Below are positions 46,053 to 56,500 of a stretch of 64,000 nucleotides of DNA, piece by piece. The notes beneath the pieces were generated by a model. That model searched no databases. It saw only the letters and a list, made by a program, of their open reading frames with translations, and had not been told where the DNA came from. The stretch is taken from the NCBI GenBank assembly GCA_002702655.1, contig PABB01000072.1:64001-128000 (forward strand), given 5' to 3'. Position 1 is the first letter of the stretch. Every line of letters starts with the position of its first letter. Made by a program: the position numbers and the translations under genes. Source of the stretch: Planctomycetaceae bacterium. Its GTDB lineage: Bacteria; Planctomycetota; Planctomycetia; Pirellulales; Lacipirellulaceae.

Positions 46053-47168
46053 ATGAACGGCATCGAGAGAAGAGTCGACGGTCTGGGATGGAGCATCGGA
46101 TATCTCGCCGCGTGCGCGGCCTCCATGGCGTTGGCAGGCTTTGGCCACGAAGCGAGTGCTGCGCTGACCGCTGTGAGCACGCGCGGACAGGCGTTTAACG
46201 AACTTGACGGCGCAATTTCAAGCACCGACGTGCTGCAGGGATTGATCGCCACGGAACTGCCAGGCGACCAGGGCTGGCATCCGGCGAATCCTGCCGAAGC
46301 GGACTCGCTGAATGCGAACGGACTGCCGGCGTTCACGGACGGCCTTGGCGGATTTGGCGGGTTGACGGGCTTGCTGAACGACTTTCCCGACGTCGGCTCG
46401 CCAACAAAGTTGATTCAGTATGATCTATCAGCGCCAACGAATATCGATCAGATCAACATTCTGACAGGCAACCGCAATAACGCGGACGGGCGGATCTACT
46501 CCACGTTCGTCATTCGGTACTCCACTAACAACGGCAGCACGTTTGAGCCCCTTGGCGGATTCGTGCGAGACTTCGAAGGCAATATTTACACGGACACGAT
46601 GGGCTACTATCAATCCGATCCTTCCGGAGTGATTAACAACGAGACGGGCATCCCCGGCGTGACGGAAGACATGGCCAATCTCGTGGAGATCTTCGACGAC
46701 GCATCGACGCCAATCGCGACCGGGGTCACGAATCTGCAGTTTGATTTTTACTCAGTTGACAACACACTCGGGGAGAATCGCGATCCGTTCGACGGCACGA
46801 ATCCGTTCACCGGCTTCGACGACGGGCTGTCCGCTGCATTCGTTTCGCCGCTTGTCTGGGAGATTGACGTCTTCGGCTCCGCGGCGGCGGCGGACAATGC
46901 AGACTTTGATGGCAACGGTCGCGTTGATGGCGGCGATTTCCTGCAGTGGCAGGACAACTTTCCAGTGACCGACATGACGGCCGTGTTGGCCGATGGCGAT
47001 GCCAATGGCGACGGCAACGTCGACGCCGATGATTTGGCCATTTGGCAGACGCAGTATGGCTCGACCGCGTCGCTCACGACCGCGGTCGGCGTTCCTGAAC
47101 CCGCCAGTCTGATCATGTCGAGCTTACTCGCATCGGCACTCCTCGGGTTGCGTGTTCGCCTGTCATGA
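46053..47168 (+). CDS. PEP-CTERM protein with dockerin-like repeats (paralogue of the next gene)
   Basis: 371 residues with an AGGAGG ribosome site. The signal peptide ends near EASAALTA. The body (IATELPGDQGWHPANPA; LLNDFPDVGSPTKLIQYDL; DPFDGTNPFTGFDDG) aligns along its length with the protein at 47289-48059. This copy has an extra dockerin-like pair (DFDGNGRVDGGDFLQWQ and DANGDGNVDADDLAIWQ) before the tail VPEPASLIMSSLLASALLGL. It should be a surface-sorted protein; no enzymatic motif is seen. Confidence 0.85.
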   Translation: MNGIERRVDGLGWSIGYLAACAASMALAGFGHEASAALTAVSTRGQAFNELDGAISSTDVLQGLIATELPGDQGWHPANPAEADSLNANGLPAFTDGLGGFGGLTGLLNDFPDVGSPTKLIQYDLSAPTNIDQINILTGNRNNADGRIYSTFVIRYSTNNGSTFEPLGGFVRDFEGNIYTDTMGYYQSDPSGVINNETGIPGVTEDMANLVEIFDDASTPIATGVTNLQFDFYSVDNTLGENRDPFDGTNPFTGFDDGLSAAFVSPLVWEIDVFGSAAAADNADFDGNGRVDGGDFLQWQDNFPVTDMTAVLADGDANGDGNVDADDLAIWQTQYGSTASLTTAVGVPEPASLIMSSLLASALLGLRVRLS

Positions 47169-47190
47169 CCGAGCGTCTTTGAGGCCGCAT

Positions 47191-47206
47191 GGCGCCGCGC
47201 GGCGCC
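47191..47206 (+). terminator. Short GC-rich palindrome between the two PEP-CTERM paralogues
   Basis: GGCGCC-GCGC-GGCGCC beginning 22 bases after the stop at 47168. It could end or attenuate transcription of the first gene; there is no T-run. Confidence 0.35.
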
Positions 47207-47288
47207 GTTCAGCTTCACTTGTCACCTTGTCTGTTCGTTTCTCGATTCCCTTTGGTTCTGGTTGCCTTTTGTTGCAGGGAGAAGTCTC

Positions 47289-48059
47289 ATGAGAAAAGTC
47301 CTGATTGTCGCTCTGGCGGCATTGATCACGTCCCCCGCTGCTGCCGCGGTTACGTCGAAAACGCTCCATGGCGCTTTGGGCGGCAGTCTTAATTCCTATC
47401 TTGCGGCGAGCGACTATTTGTCCGGCCTCATTCCCACGGAACTTCCCGGCGATAACGGCTGGCACCCAGCCAATCCCGCTGCGTCAAATGGTTCGCTGGA
47501 TCCCGCCGGTCTGCCGGCTTTCACCAACGACAGCGGCGAATCTGGTCTTGCCGGGTTACTCAACGATTTTCCCGGCGCTGGCCTGCCAACCAAGATTGTC
47601 CAGTACGACCTGGCAAATCCCACCGACATTCGCGCCATTCGGATCCTCACTGGCAACGACGGTCTGGACGGGCGCGTGTTTGCGACGACGTTGATCGAGG
47701 TCTCCACCGACAACGGCTCCAATTTCACCGACTTAGCCTATGTCGAATCCGATCTGCCCGGCACGATCAATTCGGGACAGTGGGGTTCGACGCTTGTCAC
47801 TGTGACCGATGACGCCGGCGGCTACCTGGCGACGGGAGCCACCAACCTGATTTTCAACTTTTATGCCGTGGACAACACAGGCGGCGAATACCGCGATCCG
47901 TTTGACGGCGTGAATCCCTACACGGGCGTCGACGACGGCCTGACCGCCGCAATCGTAGCGCCTTTGGTTTGGGAAATTGACGTCGTGCCCGAACCGACCG
48001 CACTCGGCCTCGCGGGGATCGCGCTGATTGGCCTTGCCGCCGCGCGCCGCCGCGCGTAG
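47289..48059 (+). CDS. PEP-CTERM protein (paralogue of the previous gene, no dockerin)
   Basis: 256 residues from the ATG at 47289, chosen because a signal peptide (LIVALAALITSPAAA) follows directly and GGGAGAAG lies upstream. The body repeats that of the preceding protein almost motif by motif (IPTELPGDNGWHPANPA; LLNDFPGAGLPTKIVQYDL; DPFDGVNPYTGVDDG). The tail VPEPTALGLAGIALIGLAAARRRA is a classic PEP-CTERM. The dockerin pair of the sister gene is lacking, so the pair arose by tandem duplication with gain or loss of that module. Confidence 0.87.
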   Translation: MRKVLIVALAALITSPAAAAVTSKTLHGALGGSLNSYLAASDYLSGLIPTELPGDNGWHPANPAASNGSLDPAGLPAFTNDSGESGLAGLLNDFPGAGLPTKIVQYDLANPTDIRAIRILTGNDGLDGRVFATTLIEVSTDNGSNFTDLAYVESDLPGTINSGQWGSTLVTVTDDAGGYLATGATNLIFNFYAVDNTGGEYRDPFDGVNPYTGVDDGLTAAIVAPLVWEIDVVPEPTALGLAGIALIGLAAARRRA

Positions 48060-48061
48060 CA

Positions 48062-48135
48062 GGTTGGCTTCGCAGCCAACCGCGACCGCTGCCGGTCGGA
48101 CTCCGGCTCCGGGCATAACTCGGGTCGGAGTCCGA
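48062..48135 (+). terminator. Two hairpins in a row after the second PEP-CTERM gene
   Basis: GGTTGGCT-TCGC-AGCCAACC at 48062-48081 starts three bases after the stop codon. A second stem, TCGGACTCCG / CGGAGTCCGA (48096-48105 with 48126-48135), follows. Together they look like a strong transcript end, though neither has a T-run. Confidence 0.6.
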
Positions 48136-48201
48136 TCTCGGCAGATTCGTGAAGATTGAGGGGACTGCACCAACTGCTCTACGGAACGAGTGGACGAGGC
48201 T

Positions 48202-49242
48202 ATGGACAACCGAAGACGAGCGAATCGGATGAAGCGCTGGCGAGGGTTCACGCTCGTTGAACTCCTGGTGGTCATTGCGATCATCGGCATTTTGGTCGCC
48301 TTGCTGCTGCCGGCTGTGCAAGCTGCCCGGGAGGCGGCGCGTCGCGCGCAGTGCGCTAACAACCTGAAGCAGTTGTCGCTGGCAATGCTGCAGCACGAAT
48401 CATCGACGGGGCATCTGCCCGCCGGCGGCTGGGGCGGTGACTGGGTCGGCGATCCGGACGGGGGCGCTGGCCTGGATCAACCGGGCGGCTGGATTTTCAA
48501 CACCTTGCCGTACATCGAGCAAACCGCGGTGCACGAGATCGGCAAAGGGCTCACGGGGCTCGACAAGAGAAAGGCGCTCGCCACGCGAGACGCAATCGCT
48601 CTGGGGTCGTTCAATTGCCCGTCACGCCGCGCAGCCGTTCCGTACCCCAACTCCACGTTCAAGGTGCCGCTGAACAGTCGGTACGCAGCGGAGCACGGCC
48701 GGTCGGATTACGCGCAGAACGCCGGCGACGTGCAGGATCTGGAGCACTGGGTCTTTCATTGCTCGCCCCGCACGTATACCGAAGGAGCGAAACCCGACTG
48801 GCGTCCGGCACTCGACGATCACTCGGGCGTGGGTTTTGCCGGGGCGCTGATTGAACTGCGTCACATCACCGATGGGACCAGCAACACCTACTCGATCGGC
48901 GAGCGGTTCATCGAACCGCAGTTCTACGAAACGGGCCAGGCGCACGCTGACGACTGGCCGATGTATGCCGGATTTCAGGACGATTTGTATCGCTCTGTCT
49001 GGTACGACGTCGAAACGCCCAACGGCGAGGCTTATCTACCACTGCTGGATCGCGACGGCATCGACGGGGCGTCAGAGCGATTTGGCAGCGCCCATCCCGG
49101 CGGCTGTCACATTGCCATGGTCGACGGTTCCGTCGATCTCGTGTCGTACGACGTCGACGTCGAGGTTCATCGGCAAGCGGGGCATCGTTCCGACGCCGGA
49201 GCAATGCGTACGTTCAATCTCGAAGAAAATTGCCGCCAGTAG
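48202..49242 (+). CDS. DUF1559 pseudopilin-like protein
   Basis: About 346 residues. The N-terminal type IV pilin-like prepilin motif [34 protein letters not shown] is cleaved after Gly in this class, and the body has the DUF1559 marks NNLKQLSLAMLQHE, DGTSNTYSIGE and the closing HIAMVDGSV. Planctomycetes carry dozens of such proteins; their role, probably surface or secretion related, is not settled. Start choice among GTG 48190, ATG 48202 and ATG 48229 is uncertain. Confidence 0.9.
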   Translation: MDNRRRANRMKRWRGFTLVELLVVIAIIGILVALLLPAVQAAREAARRAQCANNLKQLSLAMLQHESSTGHLPAGGWGGDWVGDPDGGAGLDQPGGWIFNTLPYIEQTAVHEIGKGLTGLDKRKALATRDAIALGSFNCPSRRAAVPYPNSTFKVPLNSRYAAEHGRSDYAQNAGDVQDLEHWVFHCSPRTYTEGAKPDWRPALDDHSGVGFAGALIELRHITDGTSNTYSIGERFIEPQFYETGQAHADDWPMYAGFQDDLYRSVWYDVETPNGEAYLPLLDRDGIDGASERFGSAHPGGCHIAMVDGSVDLVSYDVDVEVHRQAGHRSDAGAMRTFNLEENCRQ

Positions 49243-49326
49243 CTGCGACGGAAATGGGCACGAAGCGCCCGTGGCTCCCAGCATGCCTGTTCGATTGCCG
49301 GCTATCGCCCCTTGAACTCGAATCAC

Positions 49327-49989
49327 CTACTGACTGCTTAGCTCTAGCAAGATTCGGTCACCCACCGTATCGCGAGCGATTTCATCCCCCAGTGCGTTGC
49401 CTTCTACGTATTTCTCAGGCAAACGCGTCTTCGGGTGCTCGACAGCAATTCGGTAGGTGCCGGCAAAGACGCCGCGCATCCGGGCTTGCCGGAGATCCTC
49501 CGGGAGAAACTCCGGGGCGACCGACATCTTCGCGGCTCCTGAGGAATCTGTCTTGCCGGCGGCCGGCTTGGGGCCGTCGCCGAGGTAGGCCTCGGGGATC
49601 ATTCTCACCTGGGCGCCCGGCAGCGGCCTGTCGTCGAGCAGGACCTCCACGATCAGCGTTCGCAAGCCAACGCCTTGATGCGACCACGATTCGACGCGGG
49701 CGGCGATTTCCGCTTCGCTGACGCAACCATCTTTGTCGGCGTCGTACTTCTCTTGATACTTGAGAATACCTGGCACACGGGAAAGCTCGTCTTTGCTGAG
49801 GCAATCGTCGCCATCTTGGTCGTAAGCTTCCATTGCCATTTCGCCTGCCGAATCGGCATCGAAATCAACGACCTCAATCGCTGGCGGCGCACTGCTGCAT
49901 CCCGCGAAGATCATTGCCAGCGCGAGCCAGCGAATGCGCTGCCGCTTCAGCCTGATGCACCGAGCGTGCAGAAGCGTGTTGACCTGCAT
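49327..49989 (-). CDS. EF-hand lipoprotein
   Basis: 220 residues with a lipobox (LAMIFAGCSS). Two EF-hand calcium loops follow (DQDGDDCLSKDE and DADKDGCVSEAE, about 57-95), then a carboxypeptidase-regulatory-like beta-sandwich domain (LPGAQVRMIPEAYLGDG and GTYRIAVEHP). Such small lipoproteins are frequent in planctomycetes and lack known function. It is convergent with the DUF1559 gene. Confidence 0.8.
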   Translation of the reverse strand: MQVNTLLHARCIRLKRQRIRWLALAMIFAGCSSAPPAIEVVDFDADSAGEMAMEAYDQDGDDCLSKDELSRVPGILKYQEKYDADKDGCVSEAEIAARVESWSHQGVGLRTLIVEVLLDDRPLPGAQVRMIPEAYLGDGPKPAAGKTDSSGAAKMSVAPEFLPEDLRQARMRGVFAGTYRIAVEHPKTRLPEKYVEGNALGDEIARDTVGDRILLELSSQ

Positions 49990-50223
49990 AGAATCGCCCC
50001 GCGACCGGCAAATAACAGTGGTAATTCAATGACCAGTGACGACAGCCGAACGCGACGTGGTTTGCCACCGAGAGAAGTCGCCGTCGCCAAGTGCATGCTA
50101 GGAGCGCAAGTCGACAGCGTCAACGCTCGCATCTGCATTCGCATTTCACAATGCTTGCGGATCTTTTCAGAATGCTAACGTCAACATTCTGAGAGCTTCG
50201 AAAGTCGTCGCCGACGCCCGTCT

Positions 50224-51198
50224 TCACTGAACAGCATTTTCCTTCCGGCTCCATGCACGGTAGAGGTTGTCGATTTGGTCGCGCGTGAGTTTGCCGTCCG
50301 CCGCCGCTACTCCATAGACGCAGGTCAAAGCACCGTCCGGAGGCAGAACCAATGGCCGTTTATCGAGACCAAGCGTTGCAGCGATATACGCGAACGGCTC
50401 GGTCATCGTAAACCACACGGTCCGGCCACGCGGGTTGTCCCGGCGAGCGAATACCGCGACGGTCACGTCGTTGCCATCAATTGAGGATTGATAGGCGCAC
50501 CAACTGGCTTGAACCAAATTCTCGGCGTCCGGCGCCAATTCAGCGCCGCGATCGTCTGCCAGCAAGTGGGTTCCCGAGTCGTCCATCGGTTCAACGAACC
50601 GCAGGCCCAGGCCGAAATACCGCTCGCCGTTGAAGGTCGGGGGCTGATCCGGATTGGCGCCCATCAGTTCGCACCTCCAGGTCAGCAGCGTAGCGTTTGC
50701 GTCGTGGGTGCACTCAACATGAATCTCGCGCTGCTCGCGAATGACGCGATTGTCGTTATCGTCGACCCAATCGACGCCTTGTGTCACCGAAACAAGTTGA
50801 CGACCTGTGCCGTTCCGATCGATCCGACAAACAACTCTATTGCCTTTCTGCCGACCGATCCGCGGGGGCCCTTCGACACCCGGACTCTCATGCCAGAAGT
50901 TCACGTCATCGACACCCACGGCAAACATCAAAGCATGGTGGTGCACGTGGTCAGAGGGTGCATCGCGTAGGACCTGAAAGCCTGCTGGCGTGTAAAGTTT
51001 TGCGACATACGGCTTGGTCGAATCAGCAGCAGAACGGTATTCGCAGATTGGCGCTGATCCGGCAACGACGACTGTGCCGTCGACCTGTCGCAAGCATCGC
51101 AATCCGGCATCTCCGGCGCAAACGGTTCCATTCACCGCCGTCGCGACCCATGCAAATAAAAGTCCGCCTGCCACAAGCGAGACCGAACTGGGCGACAT
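50224..51198 (-). CDS. DUF6807 (PmoA-like) family secreted protein, copy 2
   Basis: 324 residues from the ATG at 51198; the open frame extends upstream only as a shadow of the oxidoreductase gene. A signal peptide (VSLVAGGLLFAWVATAV) is followed by the family marks PSDHVHHHALMFAVGVD and GLGLRFVEPMDDSG. Function is not established, but the family is tied to sugar-degradation clusters. It is the third gene of the second triad and 40 bases from the oxidoreductase gene. Confidence 0.8.
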   Translation of the reverse strand: MSPSSVSLVAGGLLFAWVATAVNGTVCAGDAGLRCLRQVDGTVVVAGSAPICEYRSAADSTKPYVAKLYTPAGFQVLRDAPSDHVHHHALMFAVGVDDVNFWHESPGVEGPPRIGRQKGNRVVCRIDRNGTGRQLVSVTQGVDWVDDNDNRVIREQREIHVECTHDANATLLTWRCELMGANPDQPPTFNGERYFGLGLRFVEPMDDSGTHLLADDRGAELAPDAENLVQASWCAYQSSIDGNDVTVAVFARRDNPRGRTVWFTMTEPFAYIAATLGLDKRPLVLPPDGALTCVYGVAAADGKLTRDQIDNLYRAWSRKENAVQ

Positions 51199-51238
51199 TA
51201 GCCGCTGCGCGGTCCGATGGCGGACGCGATGCGCCCTA

Positions 51239-52516
51239 TCACGCCTGGGCGGGCTTGATCTCTCGGGTTGTCTCGTCGAAGACCACCTTTCGCTGCAAGC
51301 GATACGAGGTATCGGCCATTGCCACGGCAACGCCTTGGCGGTACCCCATGTCCATGTTCGAGACGGGCTGCGTCCCGCTGCGAATCGCATCGGCCCAATC
51401 GCGCACGTGAGCTGCGCCAGGATACGGCGGATCTTCTTCGAGCAGCTTCTGCTCAGGGACTTCATCACTGACGCCTTTGCTGGAATAGACCGGGTTGCCG
51501 GGATCGTGGCCAAAACGCGTCTCGACCATTCCCTTCTCGAGCATGAATCGCGTGCTCTCCGTGTCGTAGTTGCTCCCGAAATGACTCTCGAACTGGGTGT
51601 AGAATCCCTCACCGTATTCGAGCACCACCGAGACATTGTCCGGAGCGGTCCGCCGTGGATCGCGGCCGGGGACGTAGCTTCCGCCCCACGCAGTGGCCGA
51701 CTTGGGGCAACCGCTACCGGTGACTGCGTGGACAAAGTTGCTGAAATGCGACATCCATCCGCACATCGGCCCGCTGGAGAAGTCGTAGTATCCCATCCAG
51801 GCCGCATGCATGTCCGCGTCAAATGGACGGTCCGGCTTGCCATATAGGAATTGTGTCCAGTCCGTCTCGCCCGCGGACTTTGGGCCATCCGTGTAGAACG
51901 TCCAGTAGGGACGGACCAGGCTGACAGACGATTCGATTCGAAACAGCTTGCCGAGCGGTCCCGCGGCAAGAAAATCGCGCAGCGCCGGTCCCTGCGGGCC
52001 GCTGACGCCCTGCGTGCCATGCTGAACCACAATACCGGACTTTTGGACGGCGTCGTAGCAACCGTTGAGTTCTTCAAGACTCTCCATGAGCGGCGCAATT
52101 GGCTTCTCGACGTACGCATGCTTGCCGGCGGCCGCCGCGTCGCTGAGTTGGCCGCAGTGTTGATGAGCAGGCGTCGCGATGATCACGGCATCGACGTCCG
52201 CCTGGTCGAGCAGGTCGCGATAGTCCGCAAACGTTCGCGGCAGATCACCCGTTTGCTGTTTCACCTGATCCGGGTAAGTAGCCATGCGGTGCTTCCAGAT
52301 ATCGTTCACTGCGACGATTTGCAGGTTTGCGTCGGCCGGCGGAATCATGTTCTGCACGATGTACCGCCCGCGAACGCCGCAGCCGATGACGCCCACGCCA
52401 ATGCGATCATTGGCACCGAGCACGCGTGCGTAGCTTCCCGCGGCGAGCGTTGCCGCCGTTCCTGCGGCGACCGCAGTATGGAGGAACTCGCGTCGACTAG
52501 ATTGCACTCTCTTCAT
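51239..52516 (-). CDS. Gfo/Idh/MocA-family oxidoreductase, Tat-exported, copy 2
   Basis: 425 residues from the ATG at 52516, with GAAGGG upstream. The Tat signal is SRREFLHTAVAAG; the NAD(P) site is GVGVIGCGVRGRY; the family motif is VEKPIAPL. It resembles the oxidoreductase of the first triad in layout but is only moderately similar in sequence. It lies between a TIM-barrel isomerase and a DUF6807 protein in the same order as copy 1. Substrate unknown. Confidence 0.9.
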   Translation of the reverse strand: MKRVQSSRREFLHTAVAAGTAATLAAGSYARVLGANDRIGVGVIGCGVRGRYIVQNMIPPADANLQIVAVNDIWKHRMATYPDQVKQQTGDLPRTFADYRDLLDQADVDAVIIATPAHQHCGQLSDAAAAGKHAYVEKPIAPLMESLEELNGCYDAVQKSGIVVQHGTQGVSGPQGPALRDFLAAGPLGKLFRIESSVSLVRPYWTFYTDGPKSAGETDWTQFLYGKPDRPFDADMHAAWMGYYDFSSGPMCGWMSHFSNFVHAVTGSGCPKSATAWGGSYVPGRDPRRTAPDNVSVVLEYGEGFYTQFESHFGSNYDTESTRFMLEKGMVETRFGHDPGNPVYSSKGVSDEVPEQKLLEEDPPYPGAAHVRDWADAIRSGTQPVSNMDMGYRQGVAVAMADTSYRLQRKVVFDETTREIKPAQA

Positions 52517-52578
52517 CTCTGAACCCTTCACACTGAGGTGTCATCAATTCCTAGGCCACTGCATCTTGGACGATCCGA

Positions 52579-53406
52579 CTATTCGATCAACGGTTTCAGA
52601 TACTCGAAGCTGCGTTGCGCTTGCTCGACCGTTCCGCATTCGACGCTGAGCACAATGTCACGCGGAGCGGATCGGCAAGCCAGGACCACCGCCGGCCAGT
52701 CGATGACGCCCTCCCCACAGGCGCAGCCGACTGGCGTGCCGGTTACCATGCCGCGCTGCTTGTCCGACTGGTCAATCGAGATATCTTTGGCGTGCAGATG
52801 CACAAGTCGAGCCGCCACGTGTTGCAGCCAACCAACAGGCTCTTCGCCGCAGAGGTAACTGTTGCCCGTGTCGAAATTCACCCCGATAACCGGCGAATCG
52901 ACCAAGTCCGCAATGCGATCAAGCCCGTCGACAGTTTGGCTGTACTGCTGGTGCGGCTCCAGGCCGATCAATATGCCGCGGGGTTCGGCTACGGTCGCCG
53001 CTTCGCGTATCGCGTAACGCATCAGCACGTGATCTTCTTCGGACGTCGTCCATGTCGACTTGGGACCTTCGTCCGTGTTGACCACCGGCGCACCACATTC
53101 GGCGGCAAAGCGGATGGCCTGTTTGAGATACTCAACGCTGATTTCAGGCTTGCAAAGAGGGCAGTGGGCGGACAAACCCGAGAGTTTCACGCCCGCATTC
53201 TCGCACGCCCTGCGAATGCGCAGCGGATCGTCGAGCATCGAGACACTGTGGAAGTACCCAGCTTCGCTGAGCAACTCGCGTCCCCAGTGGACCATCGGCT
53301 CAACGAATGGGTAGCCGATCTCGGCCGCCTTAGCGACGCCCCATTCGAACGTCTTGTCGGCCGATCGAACGAACTCGAGATTGATTCCCAGAGATAGCCG
53401 CCCCAT
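52579..53406 (-). CDS. Xylose-isomerase-like TIM-barrel sugar phosphate isomerase/epimerase, copy 2
   Basis: 275 residues. Nearly every landmark is shared with 26273-27106: LGINLEFVRSADKTFEWGV, ELLSEAGYFHSVSMLDD, GLEPHQQYSQ, GVNFDTGNSYL, HLHAKDI and VTGTPVGCACGEGV. By eye well over two thirds of residues agree. The high similarity while the partner genes diverge more suggests a shared substrate or a recent conversion. It is the promoter-side gene of the second triad, which here has no regulator gene next to it. Confidence 0.88.
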   Translation of the reverse strand: MGRLSLGINLEFVRSADKTFEWGVAKAAEIGYPFVEPMVHWGRELLSEAGYFHSVSMLDDPLRIRRACENAGVKLSGLSAHCPLCKPEISVEYLKQAIRFAAECGAPVVNTDEGPKSTWTTSEEDHVLMRYAIREAATVAEPRGILIGLEPHQQYSQTVDGLDRIADLVDSPVIGVNFDTGNSYLCGEEPVGWLQHVAARLVHLHAKDISIDQSDKQRGMVTGTPVGCACGEGVIDWPAVVLACRSAPRDIVLSVECGTVEQAQRSFEYLKPLIE

Positions 53407-53506
53407 TGCCTGAACCTGGACAGATGGGAACTGAAAAGATCTGTATCGCCAGGGTTAGCGTATCAGAAGGCGGTTTGAGAGACCAGCGCCAATAGCCAGG
53501 CTTCGC

Positions 53507-56500
53507 CTACAGAGCATCGTCTAAGCGGCGCCACTGCGTACCAAGAAGGCGCGAAAATACCTCCTCGCGATCCATGACGCCAGCAGCTCCACATCGATCA
53601 TTGGAAATCCGATCGATAATGTCATGATGACTATCTACGAGGGCCGGCGTAGCGAAAGCGGCACGGTACGGCGGCATTAGGTCGCGAGTCTCAAGCCTTT
53701 GCTCCCATCTCTTCCAAAAAGCAGACTCATCGTTTGACGGCGCGCTCCGCGACGTCTGCGTGATGGCATTTTGCCACCAGCCAAGCCAAATCGCGCTTGC
53801 CGGCTGGAGTATGGCGGCATTACCCCCGATCGGTTGATTTGGCGCGTCCGCCATTGCCAGGCTCACCGCCACTTGCGTCTCACTGCTTGCGGTGAGAGGA
53901 AACGCGATTTGAGATCCGTAGCCATCCTGCCACACTTCCAGATCGGCCGAGTCGACGTCTCCGCTGTAGTTGCCGTCCGCGCCTTCGCCAGCTACAGCAA
54001 CCGGCATCCCGACCGCACGCTGCCACGCCAGAAAGTCGCGACCGTCCACCCATTCGTCTGGTTGGTAATCACCCATCAGCGGACTACCCGGCGTGCCGCC
54101 GTCAACAAGGCTCGCCCGCCAGTTCATTGGATCCGCGGGATCGCCCGACGCGTCAATGATCTCCAAGCTGGGGCCGCCGCCGTCAGCCTCGGTCGGCCAC
54201 GGAGCGGCGTCATCGTACTCGAACGAGAGGAATTCGACTCCTGCGGCGGTCTCCAGTGCGATGGTCTCTCCCCCGTTGCTGAGATTAGCCGGTCCGAAGC
54301 CCGTCGGCGCGATTCTTGGCCCGGTCCCGTAGACCACCTGGAACACGGCCGGCGACCGAGCCACGACAATTCGCTCGCCGGGCGCCAACGACAGCCCGGA
54401 CTCAAACACGTAAGGAGTTCCTGTGAACTGGGTGATCTGAATTCCGGAGAGATCGACCTGCTGCGAACCAGCGTTGAGCAGCTCGATAAACTCCAAGTCC
54501 TCTGAGTCAGCAATCCCCGCATACTCGGCTGGATGGTAATTGATCTCCGTGATCGCGAGCGTCGGCGCCGAATTCGGCGCCGCTGCCAGGAACTCGATCG
54601 GGGCCGACCAGCGGCTCCAGTTGCCATCGTCGTCCTGCATCCGCACGCGAGCGCGATAGGTTTTGCCCGACTCCAGGGCTGCGGAGGGAACATCCAATTG
54701 CGATGCGAAGGTTGTTATTTCGCCCGACTCCCAAGTGCCCTCAATTTCGTAGATGTACGGATTACCGGCGGAGTAATTGGCAACCGATGTGTTATACACC
54801 TCGGCAATTCGCCACTCCATTGCGGCAAATGTCTCGTTTCCCTGTCGATCGACAAAGTCCGACGTGACAAATGCCAGCTCGTCGATGGCGAACTCCGGAT
54901 CGCCAACGTACGTGATCGTCGGCGTTCCCGGCGCGCCAGCGATGCTTCCCTGTTCCTGCAGCAACTGATAGCCGTATCCGCCCGGACCGACAAAGTCCTG
55001 CATGTACTCAACCAGCCCTGCGAACGACTCGGCCGTCAGCAGCGCTGGATTGAAATTCTCATACCAGATGCCCTTCTTCACCTTCTGGGGGTGATAGTCC
55101 CACATCGCCTGATTGGCGTCGAGAATGGTCGGATCGTCGCTGCCCAGCGTCAGGATGTCGGCCAACTCTTCAACCACGAGGGCTGCGTCGCCACTTTCCA
55201 GGAGCAGGTCGCTGATTTCGCGCAGGCGATTGTTGTAGGCGAGTTGCGCCTGCGGATGGTCAGTCAGCAATGTACGAATATTCTCGCGTGTCGTTACCGG
55301 CTGGCTAAAGTGCGGCGCATCCTCAAATGTCAGATCCAGATCCCAAGGAATGACAAACCACTGCCCGGTGGCCTCGTTGCGAAAGTAGTTGACGTTTTCG
55401 TTGGGGCGTATGTCTGCGTTGTTCACGACGTGATTGATGATGTTCCAGGCGAAATAGACGTCCCAGTTGAGATTCTCCTCCCACCATTGCAGCGTCTCAA
55501 AACCGCCGTCGATGCCGTTCAGAAAAGCAGCAAGGTCGGAACGATCCGTTACAGACTCGGCTCCTTGGTGCCGTTGTGTCGTCGCGCCAAACACGTTGCC
55601 GTGCATGTTATAAATATTGCCGTCGGGCAGATCGCGCTCGTCTAAGAAGCTGCCGTCGGGTTGCTCGATGCCGATGTACAGGCCCCAGTAGTCGCCGCCG
55701 TACTGGTTGGCGCCGGCTTCCGAAGTGTCGTCGATGATTCGGAAATTGAGATAGGACGTGGCTGGGGCCGGCGCGCCTGCCAACTCGTACAACTTGAACG
55801 CAACGGGCTCGAACAGGACAGTCCCGTCGGTCGACACGTCGTTGCGCCACCACGGATTCGTTCCGGGCAGTATATTGATCTCGTCCCACAACTCCCCGTA
55901 GGGATTGCCGTAGTTGTCGCGAGCTTGCAGGTAGTGGCCGGCAAGAAAGTCGATCTTCCACTTGTTCTTGCCAACAGCGTACGTCGACGCGACGCCGCGG
56001 TTGCGGAATTCGACGTGGTCGTACACGACGCCGTCGTAAATGAGCGTGCCGCGAAACTCCACTTCGTTATACTGCGGATTGTACTGACTATTCTGCACGT
56101 CAGCGGCATCAGCAATCAAATGGTAGGTTGCGATGTCGTCGAGCAGGGCGCCATCGTAGACGACTGTCGGCTCGACGCCAGGACGCAAGGACGCAGCGTA
56201 ATCGGGGACGCCGTCGTAGACAAAGTAAGCAAAATTTGTCTGAGGATCGTCGGCATAAGGCGCCTGCACAGAGGCCCCGAGGGCATCAGTCGCGACAAAC
56301 CGATACCGCACGAGCCGTCGGTGAGTCTGCAAGGCGGAACTCAGCGTCACCGAGTAGACGTCGTCGCCGGCCACCGCATCTCCGTCAACACCGGCGTCGT
56401 TCATGGCCAGCGACGTCCACGACGTCGCGTACTCCGCGTCCGTGATGCGAATGTAGGCGCCGGGGTCGACAAGTTGATACTCCAGCGTAAGCCCCTGCAC

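Noticed and set aside
51199-52119. Possible N-terminal extension of the DUF6807 protein ending at 50224
   Set aside because: The extra 307 residues are only a shadow of the overlapping oxidoreductase gene; a signal peptide begins at 51198.
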